64,000 nucleotides of DNA from Warburgia ugandensis. Its lineage: Eukaryota; Streptophyta; Magnoliopsida; Canellales; Canellaceae. Location of the stretch: the NCBI GenBank assembly GCA_035236585.1, contig CP141132.1, positions 55,369,880-55,433,879 of the forward strand, read 5' to 3'. The position numbers and the translations under genes are program-made. Below the pieces are notes generated by a model. It was not told where the DNA came from, ran no database searches, and saw only the letters and a program-made list of their open reading frames with translations. Each line of letters starts with the position of its first letter. The stretch's first letter is position 1. Positions 49,122 through 63,500 of this stretch are shown here, piece by piece.

Positions 49122-51531
49122 GACCTGATCATGGAATAGTAAAATATTAAGGCTGTTGCACCCGCGAGCCTTGCCATTATTGACATGGCTCCTAGAGGTT
49201 TCTATGTTTTTTTTTTTTTTTTCACTTTCAATTAATGGAATAGCCCTGCTTTTGATGTCCCATAACTCCTTCATTTGAACTCTATTTTCTGCGTTGCTTG
49301 GTTCGGTGGATTCCATTTTCTATATATTATCTAATGGTTCCAGTTTTAATACTAAATTATTATGCAATTAAAAGATATACTTCTTGGAAGCTCATGACCT
49401 GATCATGGAATAGTAAAATATTAAGGTTGTTACACCAGTAAGCCTTGCCAATATCAAAATTGCCCCATGAGGTTTCTCTGGTTTTTTTTTCACTTTTAAT
49501 TAATGAAACAGCCTTGACTATGAAGTCCCATAACTCCTTCATACGAACACTATTTTCAGCGTTCCTTGCCTCGTTGGAGTCCATTTTCTGAGTATTTTCT
49601 AGTGGGTTAGTTTTAATTCCAAATTATTATTCAATTAAAATGTATACTTCCTGATTGCTCATGACCTGATCATGGAATAGGAAAATATTAAGGTTGTTAC
49701 TCCAGCGAGCCCTGCCATTATCGAAATGGCTCCTTGAGGTTTCCAGTTTTTTTCACTTTTAATTAATGAAATAGCCCTGCCTGTGAAGTCCCATAGTTCC
49801 TTCATACGAACCCTATTTTCTGCGTTCCTTGGCTCGGGTTATTCCATTTTCTGTGTATTATCTAAAGGTTCCAGTTTTAATACTAAATTATTATGCAATT
49901 AAAAGATATACTTCTTCAAAGCTCATGACCTGATCATGGAAGAGTAAAATATTAAGGTTGTCACACCAGTAAGCCTCGCCAATATCAAAATTGCACCATG
50001 AGGTTTCTATGGATTTTTGTTCACTTTTAATTAATGAAACAGCCCTGACTATGAAGTCCCATAACTCCGTCATACGAACTCTATTTTCAGCTTTCCTTGG
50101 CTAGTTGGATTCCATTTTTTGAGTATTATCTTATGGTTTCAGTTTTAATTCCAAATTATTACGCAATTAAAAGTTATATTTCTTGAAAGCTCATGACCTG
50201 ATCATGGAATAGTAAAATATTAAGGTTGTTACACCAGCGAGCCCTGCCATTATCGAAATGGCTCCTTCAGGTTTCTATTTATTTTTTACTTTTAATTAAT
50301 GAAATAAGCCAACCTTTGAAGTCCCATAGCTCCTTCATATGAACTCTATTTTTTGTGTCCCTTGGCTCGGTGGATTCCATTTTCTGTGTATTATTTAATG
50401 GTTCCAGTTTTAATACTAAATTATTATGCAATTAAAAGATATACTTCTTCAAAGCTCATGACCTGATCATGGAATAGTAAAATATTAAGGTTGTCACACC
50501 AGTAAGCCTCGCCAATATCAAAATTTCCCCTTGTGGTTTGTATGGTTTTTTTTTCACTTTTAATTAAAGAAACAACCCTGACTATGAAGTCCCATAACAC
50601 CTTCATACGGACTCTCTTTTCAGCATTCCTTGGCTCGTTGTATTCTATTTTCTGATTATTATCTAATGGTTCTAGTTTTAATTCAAAATTATTATGCAAT
50701 TAAAAGATATACTTCTTGAAAGTTCATGACCTGATCATGGAATAGTAAAATATTAAGGTGGTTACACTAGCGAGCCCTGCCATTATCGAAATGGCTCCTT
50801 GAGGTTTCTATGTTTTTTTTCTCACTTTAAATTAATGAAATAGCCCTACCTATGAAGTCCCATAGCTCCTTCATATGAACTCTATTTTTTTTGTCCCTTG
50901 GCTCGGTGGATTCCATTTTCTATGTATTATTTAATGGTTCCAGTTTTAATACTAAATTATTACTCAATTAAAAGATATACTTCCTCAAGGCTCATGACCT
51001 GATCATGGAATAGTAAAATATTAAGGTTGTCACACCAGTATGCCTCGCCAATATCAAAATTGCCCCATGAGATTTCTATGTTTGTTTTTTCACTGTTAAT
51101 TAATGATATAGCCCTAACTATGAAGTCCCATAACTCCTTCATACGAACTCTATTTTCAGTATTCCTTGGCTCGTTGGATTCCACTTTCTGAGTATTATCT
51201 TATGGTTTCAATTTTAACTCCAATTTATTACGCAATTAAAAGATATACTTCTTGAAAGCTCATGACAGGATCATGGAATAGTAAAATATTAAGGTTGTTA
51301 CACCAGTGAGCCCTGCCATTATCGAAATGGCTCCTAGAGGTTTCTATGTTTTTTTCTTCATTTTTAGTTAATGAAATAGCCCTAACTATGAAGTCCCATA
51401 ACTCCTTCATACGAACTCTATTTTCAGTATTCCTTGGCTTGTTGGATTCCACTTTCTGAGTATTATCTTATGGTTTCAGTTTTAACTCCAATTTATTACG
51501 CAATTAAAAGATATACTTCTTGAAAGCTCAT
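49122..51531. repeat. Alternating A/B monomer dimers
   Basis: Nine successive monomers (49122, 49396, 49663, 49927, 50195, 50460, 50728, 50996, 51264) alternate strictly between type A (GCCATTATCGAAATGGCTCC) and type B (GCCAATATCAAAATTGCCCC), giving a dimer period of about 535 bp. Confidence 0.85.
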
Positions 51532-51784
51532 GACCTGATCATGGAATAGTAAAATATTAAGGTTGTTACACCAGCAAGTCCTGCCATTATCAAAATGGCA
51601 CCTTGTGGTTTCTATGTTTTTTTTTTTTTTTTTTCTTACTTTCAATTAATGAAATAGCCTTACCTTTGAAGTCCCATAAGTCCTTCATATGAGCTCTATT
51701 AACTGCGTTCCTTGGCTTGGTGGATTCCATTTTCTGTGTATTATCTAATGGTTCTAGTTTTAATACTAAATTATGATGCAATTA

Positions 51785-54700
51785 AAAGAAATATTTCTTG
51801 GAAGCTCATGACCTGATCGTGGAATAGTAAAATATTAAGGTTGTTACACCAGTAAGCCTCACCAATATCAAAATTTCCCCATGAGGTTTGTATGGTTTTT
51901 TTTTACACTTTTAATTAATGAAACAGAGTCCCATAACTCCGACATATGGACTCTATTTTCAGCATTCCTTGGCTCATTGTATTCTATTTTCTGAGTATTA
52001 TCTAATGGTTCTAGTTTTAATTCCAAATTATTATGCAATTAAAAGATATACTTCTTGAATGCTCATGACCTAATCATGGAATAGTAAAGTATTAAGGTTG
52101 TTACACCGTGAGCCATGCCATTATCGAAATGGCTCCTTGAGGTTTCTATGTATTTTTTTACACTTTTAATTAATGAAACAACCTTGCCTTTGATGTCCCA
52201 TAACTCCTTCATATGAACTCTATTTTCTGCATTTCTTGGCTCGGTGGATTCCATTTTTTGAGTATTTTATAATGGTTTTAGTTTTAATTGCAAATTATTA
52301 TGCAATTAAAATATATACTTCTTGAAAGCTCTTGACCTGATCATGGAATAATAAAATATTAAGGTTGTTGCACCAGCGAGCCCTGCCTTTATTGAAATGG
52401 CTCCTTGAGGTTTCTATGTTTTTTTTTTTTACTTTCAATTAATGTAATAGCCCTGCCTTTGAAGTCCCACAACTCCTTCATACGAACTCTATTTTCTGCT
52501 TTCCTTGGCTCGGTGGATTCCATTGTTTATGTATTATCTAATGGTTCCAGTTTTAATACTAAATTATTAAGCAATTAAAAGATATACTTCTTGGAAGCTC
52601 ATGACCTGATCATGGTATAGTAAAATATTAAGGTTGTTATACCAGTAAGGCTTGACAATATCAAAATTGCTCCTTGAGGTTTCTATGGTTTTTTTTTTTT
52701 CACTTTTAATTAATGAAATAGCCCTGACTATGAAGTCCCATAACCCCTTCATACGAACTCTATTTTCTACGTTCCTTGGCTTGGTGGATTTCATTTTTTG
52801 TGTATTATCAAATGGTTCTAGTTTTAATTCCAAATTATTATGCAATTAAAAGAAATACTTCTTGAAAGCTCATCACCTGATCATGGAATAGTAAAATATT
52901 AGGGTTGTTACACTAGTAAGCCTTGCTAATATCAAAATTTCCACATGAGGTTTGTATGGTTTTTTTTTTTTTTTACTTTTAATTAATGAAACAGCCCTGA
53001 CTATGAAGTCCCATAACTCCTTCAAACGAACTCTATTTTCAGTGTTCCTTGGCTCGTTGGATTCCATTTTCTGTGTATTATCTAATGGTTCCAGCTTTAA
53101 TTCCAAATTATCATGCAATTAAAAGATATAATTCTTGAAAAATCATGACCTGATCATGGAATAGGAAAATTTTAAGGTTGTTACACTAGTGAGCCTTGCC
53201 ATTATCGAAATGGCTCCTTGAGGTTTCTATGTTTTTTTTCTCACTTTCAATAACTAAAATAGCCTTGCCTTTGCAGTCCCATAACTCCTTCATATGAGCT
53301 CTATTTTTTGCGTTCCTTGGCTCGGTGGATTCCATTTTCTATGTATTATATAATGGTTCTTGTTTTTATTCCCAATTATTATGCAATTAAAAGATATACT
53401 TCTTGAACGCTCATGACCTGATCATGGAATAGTAAAGTATTAAGGTTGTAACACCGGTGAGTAATGCCATTATCGAAATGGCTCCTTGGGGTTTCTATGT
53501 TTTTTTTTTTTTTTTTTTTTTCACTTTCAATTGCTAAAATAGCCCTGCCTTTGAAGTCCCATAACTCCTTCATATGAACTCTATTTTTTGCGTTCCTTGC
53601 CTCGGTGGTTTCCATTTTCTGCGTACTATCGAATGGTTCTATTTTTTATTCCAAATTATTATGCAATTAAAAGATATACTTCTTGAAAGCTCACGACCTG
53701 ATCATGGAATAATAAAGTATTAAGGTTGTTACACCCACAAGCCATGCCGTTATCGAAATGGCTCCTTGAGGTTTCTATGTTTTTTTTTTTTTCACTTTTA
53801 ATTACTGAAATAGCCCTGTCGTCGAAGTCCCATAACTCCTTCATTAGAACTCTATTTTTTGCGTTCCTTGGCTCGGTGGATTCCATTTTATGTGTATTAT
53901 CTAATGGTTCCAGTTTTTATTCCAAATTATTATGCAATTAAAAGAAATATTTCTTGGAAGCTCATGACCTGATCGTGGAATAGTAAAATATTAAGGTTGT
54001 TACACCAGTAAGCCTCACCAATATCAAAATTTCCCCATGAGGTTTGTATGGTTTTTTTTTACACTTTTAATTAATGAAACAGAGTCCCATAACTCCGACA
54101 TATGGACTCTATTTTCAGCATTCCTTGGCTCATTGTATTCTATTTTCTGAGTATTATCTAATGGTTCTAGTTTTAATTCCAAATTATTATGCAATTAAAA
54201 GATATACTTCTTGAATGCTCATGACCTAATCATGGAATAGTAAAGTATTAAGGTTGTTACACCCGCGTGCCATGCCATTATCGAAATGGCTCCTTGAGGT
54301 TTCTATGTATTTTTTTTCACTTTTAATTAATGAAACAACCTTGCCTTTGAAGTCCCATAACTCCTTCATATGAACTCTATTTTCTGCATTTCTTGGCTCG
54401 GTGGATTCCATTTTTTGAGTATTTTATAATGGTTTTAGTTTTAATTGCAAATTATTATGCAATTAAAATATATACTTCTTGAAAGCTCTTGACCTGATCA
54501 TGGAATAATAAAATATTAAGGTTGTTGCACCAGCGAGCCCTGCCTTTATTGAAATGGCTCCTTGAGGTTTCTATGTTTTTTTTTTTACTTTCAATTAATG
54601 TAATAGCCCTGCCTTTGAAGTCCCACAACTCCATTTGAACTCTATTTTCTGCTTTCCTTGGCTCGGTGGATTCCATTTTCTATGTATTATCTAATGGTTC

Positions 54701-56097
54701 CAGTTTTAATACTAAATTATTAAGCAATTAAAAGATATACTTCTTGGAAGCTCATGACCTGATCATGGTATAGTAAAATATTAAGGTTGTTACACCAGTA
54801 AGGCTTGACAATATCAAAATTGCCCCACGAGGTTTCTATGGTTTTTTTTTTTTCACTTTTAATTAATGAAATAGCCCTGACTATGAAGTCCCATAACCCC
54901 TTCATACGAACTCTATTTTCTACGTTCCTTGGCTTGGTGGATTTCATTTTTTGTGTATTATCAAATGGTTCTAGTTTTAATTCCAAATTATTATGCAATT
55001 AAAAGAAATACTTCTTGAAAGCTCATCACCTGATCATGGAATAGTAAAATATTAGGGTTGTTACACTAGTAAGCCTTGCCAATATCAAAATTTCCACATG
55101 AGGTTTGTATGGTTTTTTTTTTTTTACTTTTAATTAATGAAACAGCCCTGACTATGAAGTCCCATAACTCCTTCAAACGAACTCTATTTTCAGTGTTCCT
55201 TGGCTCGTTGGATTCCATTTTCTGAGTATTATCTAATGGTTCCAGCTTTAATTCCAAATTATCATGCAATTAAAAGATATAATTCTTGAAAAATCATGAC
55301 CTGATCATGGAATAGGAAAATTTTAAGGTTGTTACACTAGTGAGCCTTGCCATTATCGAAATGGCTCCTTGAGGTTTCTATGTTTTTTTTCTCACTTTCA
55401 ATAACTAAAATAGCCTTGCCTTTGCAGTCCCATAACTCCTTCATATGAGCTCTATTTTTTGCGTTCCTTGGCTCGGTGGATTCCATTTTCTATGTATTAT
55501 ATAATGGTTCTTGTTTTTATTCCCAATTATTATGCAATTAAAAGATATACTTCTTGAACGCTCATGACCTGATCATGGAATAGTAAAGTATTAAGGTTGT
55601 AACACCGGCGAGTAATGCCATTATCGAAATGGCTCCTTGGGGTTTCTATGTTTTTTTTTTTTTTTTTTTCACTTTCAATTGCTAAAATAGCCCTGCCTTT
55701 GAAGTCCCATAACTCCTTCATATGAACTCTATTTTTTGCGTTCCTTGCCTCGGTGGTTTCCATTTTCTGCGTACTATCGAATGGTTCTATTTTTTATTCC
55801 AAATTATTATGCAATTAAAAGATATACTTCTTGAAAGCTCATGACCTGATCATGGAATAATAAAGTATTAAGGTTGTTACACCCACAAGCCATGCCGTTA
55901 TCGAAATGGCTCCTTGAGGTTTCTATGTTTTTTTTTTTTTCACTTTTAATTACTGAAATAGCCCTGTCATCGAAGTCCCATAACTCCTTCATTAGAACTC
56001 TATTTTTTGCGTTCCTTGGCTCGGTGGATTCCATTTTATGTGTATTATCTAATGGTTCCAGTTTTTATTCCAAATTATTATGCAATTAAAAGATATA
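51785..56097. repeat. Higher-order repeat: an 8-monomer block of about 2.15 kb present twice in tandem
   Basis: AAAGAAATATTTCTTGGAAG starts at about 51785 and again at 53941, and eight variant monomers follow in the same order with offsets of 2148-2156 bp. The copies are nearly identical apart from T-tract lengths and scattered bases. Confidence 0.9.
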
Positions 56098-56739
56098 CTT
56101 CTTGAAAGCTCATGACCTCATCATGGAATAGTAAAGTATTAAGGTTGTTACACCTGTGAGCCATGCCATTATCGAAATGGCTCCTTGAGGTTTCTATGTT
56201 TTTTTTTCACTTTTAATTAATGAAACAACCCTGCCTTTGAAGTCCCATAACTCCTTCATATGAACTCTATTTTATGCGTTCCTTGGCTCGGTGGATTCCA
56301 TTTTTTGAGTTTTATATAATGGTTTCAGTTTTAATTCCAGATTATTATGCAATGAAAACATATACTTCTTGGAAGCTCATGACCTGATCATGGAATAGTA
56401 AAATATTAAGGTTGTTGCACCCACGAGCCCTGCCTTTATTGAAATGGCTCCTTGAGGTTTCTATGTTTTTTTTTTCACTTTCAATTAATGGAATAGCCCT
56501 GCCTTTGAAGTCCCATAACTCCTTCATTTGAACTCTATTTTCTGCGTTCCTTGGTTCGGTGGATTTCATTTTCTATGTATTATCAAATGGTTCCAGTTTT
56601 AATACTAAATTATTGTGCAATTAAAAGATATACTTCTTGGAAGCTCATGACCTGATCATGGAATTGTAAAATATTAAGGTTGTTACACTAGTAAGCCTTG
56701 CTAATATCAAAATTGCACCATGAGGTTTCTATGTTTTTT

Positions 56740-59700
56740 TTTTCACTTTTAATTAATGAAACAGCCCTGACTATGAAGTCCCATAACTCCTTCATACGAA
56801 CTTTATTTTCAGTGTTCCTTGGCTCGTTGGATTCCATTTTTTGAGTATTATCTTGTGGTCCCATTTTTAATTCCAAATTATTATGCAATTAAAAGATATA
56901 CTTCTTGAAAGCTCATGGCCTGATCATGGAATAGTAAAATGTTAAGGTTGTTACATTGGCGAGCCCTGCCATTATTGAAATGGCTCCTTGAGGTTTCTAT
57001 GTTTTTTTTCTCACTTTCAATTAATGAAATAGCCCTGCCTGTGAAGTCCCATAGTTCCTTCATATGAACCCTATTTTCCACGTTCCTTGGCTCGGGTTAT
57101 TCCATTTTCTGTGTATTATGTAAAGGATCCTGTTTTAATACTAAATTATTATGCAATTGAAAGATATACTTCTTCAAAGCTCATGACCTGATCATGGAAT
57201 AGTAAAATATTAAGGTTGTCACACCAATAAGCCTCGCCAATATCAAAATTGCAACATGAGGTTTCTGTGGATTTTTGTTCACTGTTAATTAACGAAACAT
57301 CCATGACTATGAAGTCCCATAACTCCTTCATATGAACTCTATTTTCAGCGTTCCTTGGCTAGTTGGATTCCATTTTTTGAGTATTATCTTATGGTTTCAG
57401 TTTTATTTCCAAATTATTACGCAATTAAAAGTTATACTTCTTGAAAGCTCATGACCTGATCATGGAATAGTAAAATATTAAGGTTGTTACACCAGCAAGC
57501 CCTGCCATTATCGAAATGGCTCCTTGAGGTTTCTACTTTTTTTTTTTTTTACTTTTAATTAATGAAATAGCCCTGCCTTTGATGTCCCATAACTTCTTTG
57601 TATGAACTCAATTTTTTGCGTTCCTTGCCTCGGTGGACTCCATTTTCTATTTATTATCTAATAGTTCTAGTTTTAATTCCAAATTATTATGCAATTAAAG
57701 GATATACTTCTTGAATGCTCATGACCTCATCATGGAATAGAAAAGTATTAAGGTTATTACACCCACGAGCCATGCCATTATCGAAATGGCTCCTTGAGGT
57801 TTCAATGCTTTTTTTTTTTTTCTTTTTTTTTTTTTCACTTTTTATTAATGAAATAGCCCTGATTTTGAAGTCCCATAACTCCTTCATACGAACTCCATTT
57901 TTTGCGTTCCTTGGCTCGGTGGATTCCATTTTCTGTGTATTACCAAATGGTTCAAGTTTCTATTCAAAATTATTATGCAATTAAAAGATATACTTCTCGA
58001 AAGCTCATGACCTGATCATGGAATAGAAAAGTATTAATGTTGTTACGCCCGCGAGCCATGCCATTATCGAAATGGCTCCATGAGGTTTCTACGCTTTTTT
58101 TTTTTTTTTTTTCACTTTTAATTAATGATACGACCCTGATTTTGAAGTCCCATAACTCCTTCATACGAACTCTATTTTTTGCGTTCCTTCGCTCTGCGGA
58201 TTCCATTTTCCGTGTATTATCGAATGGTTCTAGTTTTTATTCCAAATTATTACACAATTAAAAGATATACTTCTCGAAGGCTCATGACCTGATCATGGAA
58301 TAGTAAAGTATTAAGGTTGTTACACCCGCGAGCCATGCCATTATCAAAATGGTTCCTTGAGGTTTCTATGTTTTTTTTTTCACATTTAATTACTGAAATA
58401 GCCCTGCCTTTGAAGTCCCATAACTCCTTCATATGAACTCTATTTTTAGCGTTCCTTGGCTCGGTGGATTCCTTTTTCTGTGTATTATCTAATGGTTCTA
58501 GTTTTTATTCGAAATTATAATGCAATTAAAAGATATACTTCTTGAAAGCTCATGACCTAATCATGGAATAGTAAAGTATTAAGGTTGTTACACCCGCAAG
58601 CCATGCCATTATCGGAATGGCTCCTTGAGGTTTCTATGTTTTTTTTTTTTTTTCACTTTTAATTAATGAAACAGCCCTGACTATGAAGTCCCATAACTCC
58701 TTCATACGAACTTTATTTTCAGTGTTCCTTGGCTCGTTGGATTCCATTTTTTGAGTATTATCTTGTGGTCCCATTTTTAAATCCAAATTATTATGCAATT
58801 AAAAGATATACTTCTTGAAAGCTCATGGCCTGATCATGGACTAGTAAAATGTTAAGGTTGTTACATTGGCGAGCCCTGCCATTATTGAAATGGCTCCTTG
58901 AGGTTTCTATGTTTTTTTTCTCACTTTCAATTAATGAAATAGCCCTGCCTGTGAAGTCCCATAGTTCCTTCATATGAACCCTATTTTCCACGTTCCTTGG
59001 CTCGGGTTATTCCATTTTCTGTGTATTATGTAAAGGATCCTGTTTTAATACTAAATTATTATGCAATTAAAAGATATACTTCTTCAAAGCTCATGACCTG
59101 ATCATGGAATAGTAAAATATTAAGGTTGTCACACCAATAAGCCTCGCCAATATCAAAATTGCAACATGAGGTTTCTGTGGATTTTTGTTCACTATTAATT
59201 AACGAAACATCCATGACTATGAAGTCCCATAACTCCTTCATATGAACTCTATTTTCAGCGTTCCTTGGCTAGTTGGATTCCATTTTTTGAGTATTATCTT
59301 ATGGTTTCAGTTTTATTTCCAAATTATTACGCAATTAAAAGTTATACTTCTTGAAAGCTCATGACCTGATCATGGAATAGTAAAATATTAAGGTTGTTAC
59401 ACCAGCAAGCCCTGCCATTATCGAAATGGCTCCTTGAGGTTTCTACTTTTTTTTTTTTTACTTTTAATTAATGAAATAGCCCTGCCTTTGATGTCCCATA
59501 ACTTCTTCGTATGAACTCAATTTTTTGCGTTCCTTGCCTCGGTGGAGTCCATTTTCTATTTATTATCTAATGGTTCTAGTTTTAATTCCAAATTATTATG
59601 CAATTAAAGGATATACTTCTTGAATGCTCATGACCTCATCATGGAATAGAAAAGTATTAAGGTTATTACACCCACGAGCCATGCCATTATCGAAATGGCT

Positions 59701-60555
59701 CCTTGAGGTTTCAATGCTTTTTTTTTTTTTTTTTTTTTTTTCACTTTTTATTAATGAAATAGCCCTGATTTTGAAGTCCCATAACTCCTTCATACGAACT
59801 CCATTTTTTGCGTTCCTTGGCTCGGTGGATTCCATTTTCTGTGTATTACCAAATGGTTCAAGTTTCTATTCAAAATTATTATGCAATTAAAAGATATACT
59901 TCTCGAAAGCTCATGACCTGATCATGGAATAGAAAAGTATTAATGTTGTTACGCCCGCGAGCCATGCCATTATCGAAATGGCTCCATGAGGTTTCTACGC
60001 TTTTTTTTTTTTTTTTTTTTTTTTCACTTTTAATTAATGATACGACCTTGATTTTGAAGTCCCATAACTCCATACGAACTCTATTTTTTGCGTTCCTTGG
60101 CTCTGCGGATTCCATTTTCCGTGTATTATCGAATGGTTCTAGTTTTTATTCCAAATTATTACACAATTAAAAGATATACTTCTCGAAGGCTCATGACCTG
60201 ATCATGGAATAGTAAAGTATTAAGGTTGTTACACCCGCGAGCCATGCCATTATCAAAATGGCTCCTTGAGGTTTCTATGTTTTTTTTTTCACATTTAATT
60301 ACTGAAATAGCCCTGCCTTTGAAGTCCCATAACTCCTTCATATGAACTCTATTTTTTGCGTTCCTTGGCTCGGTGGATTCCATTTTCTGTGTATTATCTA
60401 ATGGTTCTAGTTTTTATTCGAAATTATAATGCAATTAAAAGATATACTTCTTGAAAGGTCATGACCTAATCATGGAATAGTAAAGTATTAAGGTTGTTAC
60501 ACCCGCAAGCCATGCCATTATCGGAATGGCTCCTTGAGGTTTCTATGCTTTTTTT
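56740..60555. repeat. Higher-order repeat: a 7-monomer block of about 1.91 kb present twice in tandem
   Basis: Seven variant monomers in 56740-58650 recur at 58650-60555 with offsets of 1906-1910 bp. Both visible breakpoints fall in or beside a T tract: upstream of it the first copy has a type B monomer and the junction has a type A monomer. Confidence 0.9.
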
Positions 60556-63500
60556 TTTTCACTTTTAATTAAGGAAACAACCGTACCTTTGAAGTCCCAT
60601 AACTCTTTCATATGAACTCTATTTTCTGCGTTCCTTGGCTTGGTGGATTCCATTTTTTTAGCATTATATAATGGTTTCAGTTTTAATTCCAAATTATTAT
60701 TCAAATAAAGATATACTTCTTGGAAGCTCATGACCTGATCATGGAATAGTAAAATATTAAGGTTGTTACACCAGTATGCATCGCCAATATCAAAATTGTC
60801 CCATGAGGTTTCTATGTTTTTTTTTTTTCACTTTTAATTAATGAAACAGGCCTGATTATGAAGTCCCATAACTCCTTCTGAAGAACTCTATTTTCAGCGT
60901 TCCTTAGCACGTTGGATTGCATTTTGTGACTATTATCTAATGGTTCTAGCTTTAATTCCAAATTATTATGCAATTAAAAGATATACTTCTTGAAAGCTCA
61001 TGACCTGATCATGGAATAGTAAAATATTAAGGTTGTTACACTGGCGAGCCCTGCCATTATTGAAATGGCTCCTTGAGATTGCTATGTTTTTTTTCTCACT
61101 TTCAATTAATGAAATAGCCCTGCCTGTGATGTCCTATAGCTCCTTCATATGAACTCTATTTTCTGCGTTCCTTGGCTCAGTCGATTCCATTTTTTGTGTA
61201 TTATCTATTGGTTGCAGTTTTGATAGTAAATTATTATGCAATTAAAAGATATACTTCTTGAAACCTCATGACCTGATCATGGAATAGTAAAATATAAAGG
61301 TTGTTACACTAGCGAGCCCTGCCATTATTGAAATGGCTCCTTGAGGTTTCTATTTTTTTTTCACTTTTAATTAATGAAATAGCCCTGCCTGTGAAGTCCC
61401 ATAACTCCTTCATATGAACTCTATTTTCTGCGTTCCTTGGCTAGGTGGATTCCATTTTTTGTGTATTATCTATTGGTTACAGTTTTGATACTAAATTATT
61501 ATGCAATTAAAAGATATACTTCTTAAAAGATCATGACCTGATCATGGAATAGTAAAATATTAAGGTTGTTACACTAGTAAGCCTTGCCAATATCAAAATT
61601 GCCCCATGAGGTTTCTATGGTTTTTTTTTCACTTTTAATTAATGAAACAACCCTGACTATGAAGTCCCATAACTCCTTCATACGAACACTATTTTTTGCG
61701 TTCCTTGGTTCGTTGGATTCCATTTTTTGAGTATCATCTAATGGTTCCATGTTTAAACCCAAATTATTACGCAATTAAAAGATATACTTCTTGAAAGCTC
61801 ATGACCTAATCATGGAATAGTAAAGTATTAAGGTTGCCACACCCGCGAGCGATGCCATTATCAAAATGGCTGCTTGAGGTTTCTATGTTTTTCTTTTCAC
61901 TTTTAGTTACTGAAATAGCCGTCCCTTTGAAGTCCCATAACTCCTTCATATGAACTCTATTTTCTGCGTTCCTTGGCTAGGTGGATTCCATTTTCTTTGT
62001 ATTATCTAATGGTTCCAATTTTAATTCCAAATTATTATGCAATTAAAAGATATACTTCTTCAAAGATCGTGACCTGATCATGGAATAGACAAGTATTAAG
62101 TTGTTAGACCCGCGAGCCATGCCATTATCGAAATGGATCCTCGAGGTTTCTATGTTTTTTTTTTTTTTTTTTTTTCTTTTCACTTTTAATTACTGAAATA
62201 GCCCTGCCGTTGAAGTCCCATAACTCCTTCATACGTACTCTATTTTTTGTGTTCATTGGCTTGGTGGGTTCCATTTTCTGTGTATTATCTAATGGTTCCA
62301 GTGTTAATTTCAAATTATTATGCAATTAAAGGATATACTTCTTGAAAGCTCATGACCTAATCATGGAATAGTAAAATATTAAGGTTGTTACCCCTGCGGG
62401 CCATGCCATTATCGAAATGGCCGCTTGAGGTTTCTATGTTTTTTTTTTTTTTTTTTTTTTCACTTTTAATTTGTGAAACAGCCTTGATTTTGAAGTCCCA
62501 TAACTCCTTCATATGAACTCTATTTTCTGCGTACCTTAGCTCCTTGTATTCCATTTTCTGGGTATTATCTAATGGTTACAGTTTTAATTCCAATTACTAT
62601 GCAAGTAAAAGATATACTTCTTGAAAGCTCATGACCTGATCATGGAATAGTAGAATATTAAGGCTGTTACACCATGGAGGCCTGCCATTATTGAAATGTC
62701 CCCTTGAGGTTTCTATGTTTTTTTTCACTTCCAATTAATGAAATCGCCCTGCCTTTGATGTCCCATATTTGCTTCATACGAACTCTATTTTTAGCATTCC
62801 TTGCCTCGTTGTATTCTATTTTCTGAGTATTATCTAATGGTTTTAGTTTTAATTCCAAATTATTTTGCAATTAAAAGATATACTTCTTGGAAGCTCATGA
62901 CCGGATCATGGAATTGTAAAATATTAAGGTTGTTACACCAGTAAGCCTTGCCAATATCAAAATTTCCCCATGAGGTTTCTATGGTTTTTTTTTCACCATT
63001 AATTAATGAAACAACCCTGATTATGAAGTCCCATAACTCCTTCATACGAACTCTATTTCCAGCGTTCCTTGGATCGTTGTATTTTATTTTCTCAGTATTA
63101 TCTAATGGTTCCAATTTTAATTCCAAATTATTATGCAATTAAAAGATATACTTCTTGAAAGCTCATGACCAGATCATGGAATAGAAAAATATTAAGGTTG
63201 CTACACAAGCGAGCCCTGCCATTATCGAAATGGTTCCTTGAGGTTTCTATGTTTTTTTTCTCACTTTCAATTAATGAAATAGCCCTGCCTATGAAGTCCC
63301 ATAGGTCCTTCATATGAACTCTATTTTCTACGTTCCTTGGCTCAGTGGATTCCATTTTCTAATATTATCTAATGGTTCCAGTTTTAATACCAAATTATTA
63401 TGCAAATAAAAGATATACTTCTTCAAAGCTCATGACCTGATCATGGAATCGTAAAGTATTAAGGTTGTCACACTAGTAATCCTCGCTAATATCAAAATTG

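Noticed and set aside
52652-60170. Plus-strand open frames with a Phe run and hydrophobic text that looks like a membrane protein
   Set aside because: The Phe run is the T tract of the satellite; the frames are the opposite strand of the same monomers.
44884-63355. Dozens of short minus-strand open frames with similar proteins (core KELWDF..SEKK)
   Set aside because: They are the satellite monomer read in one frame. There is no shared ATG, the unit length breaks the frame at each repeat, and the Lys run is a slippery T tract. Not a gene family.
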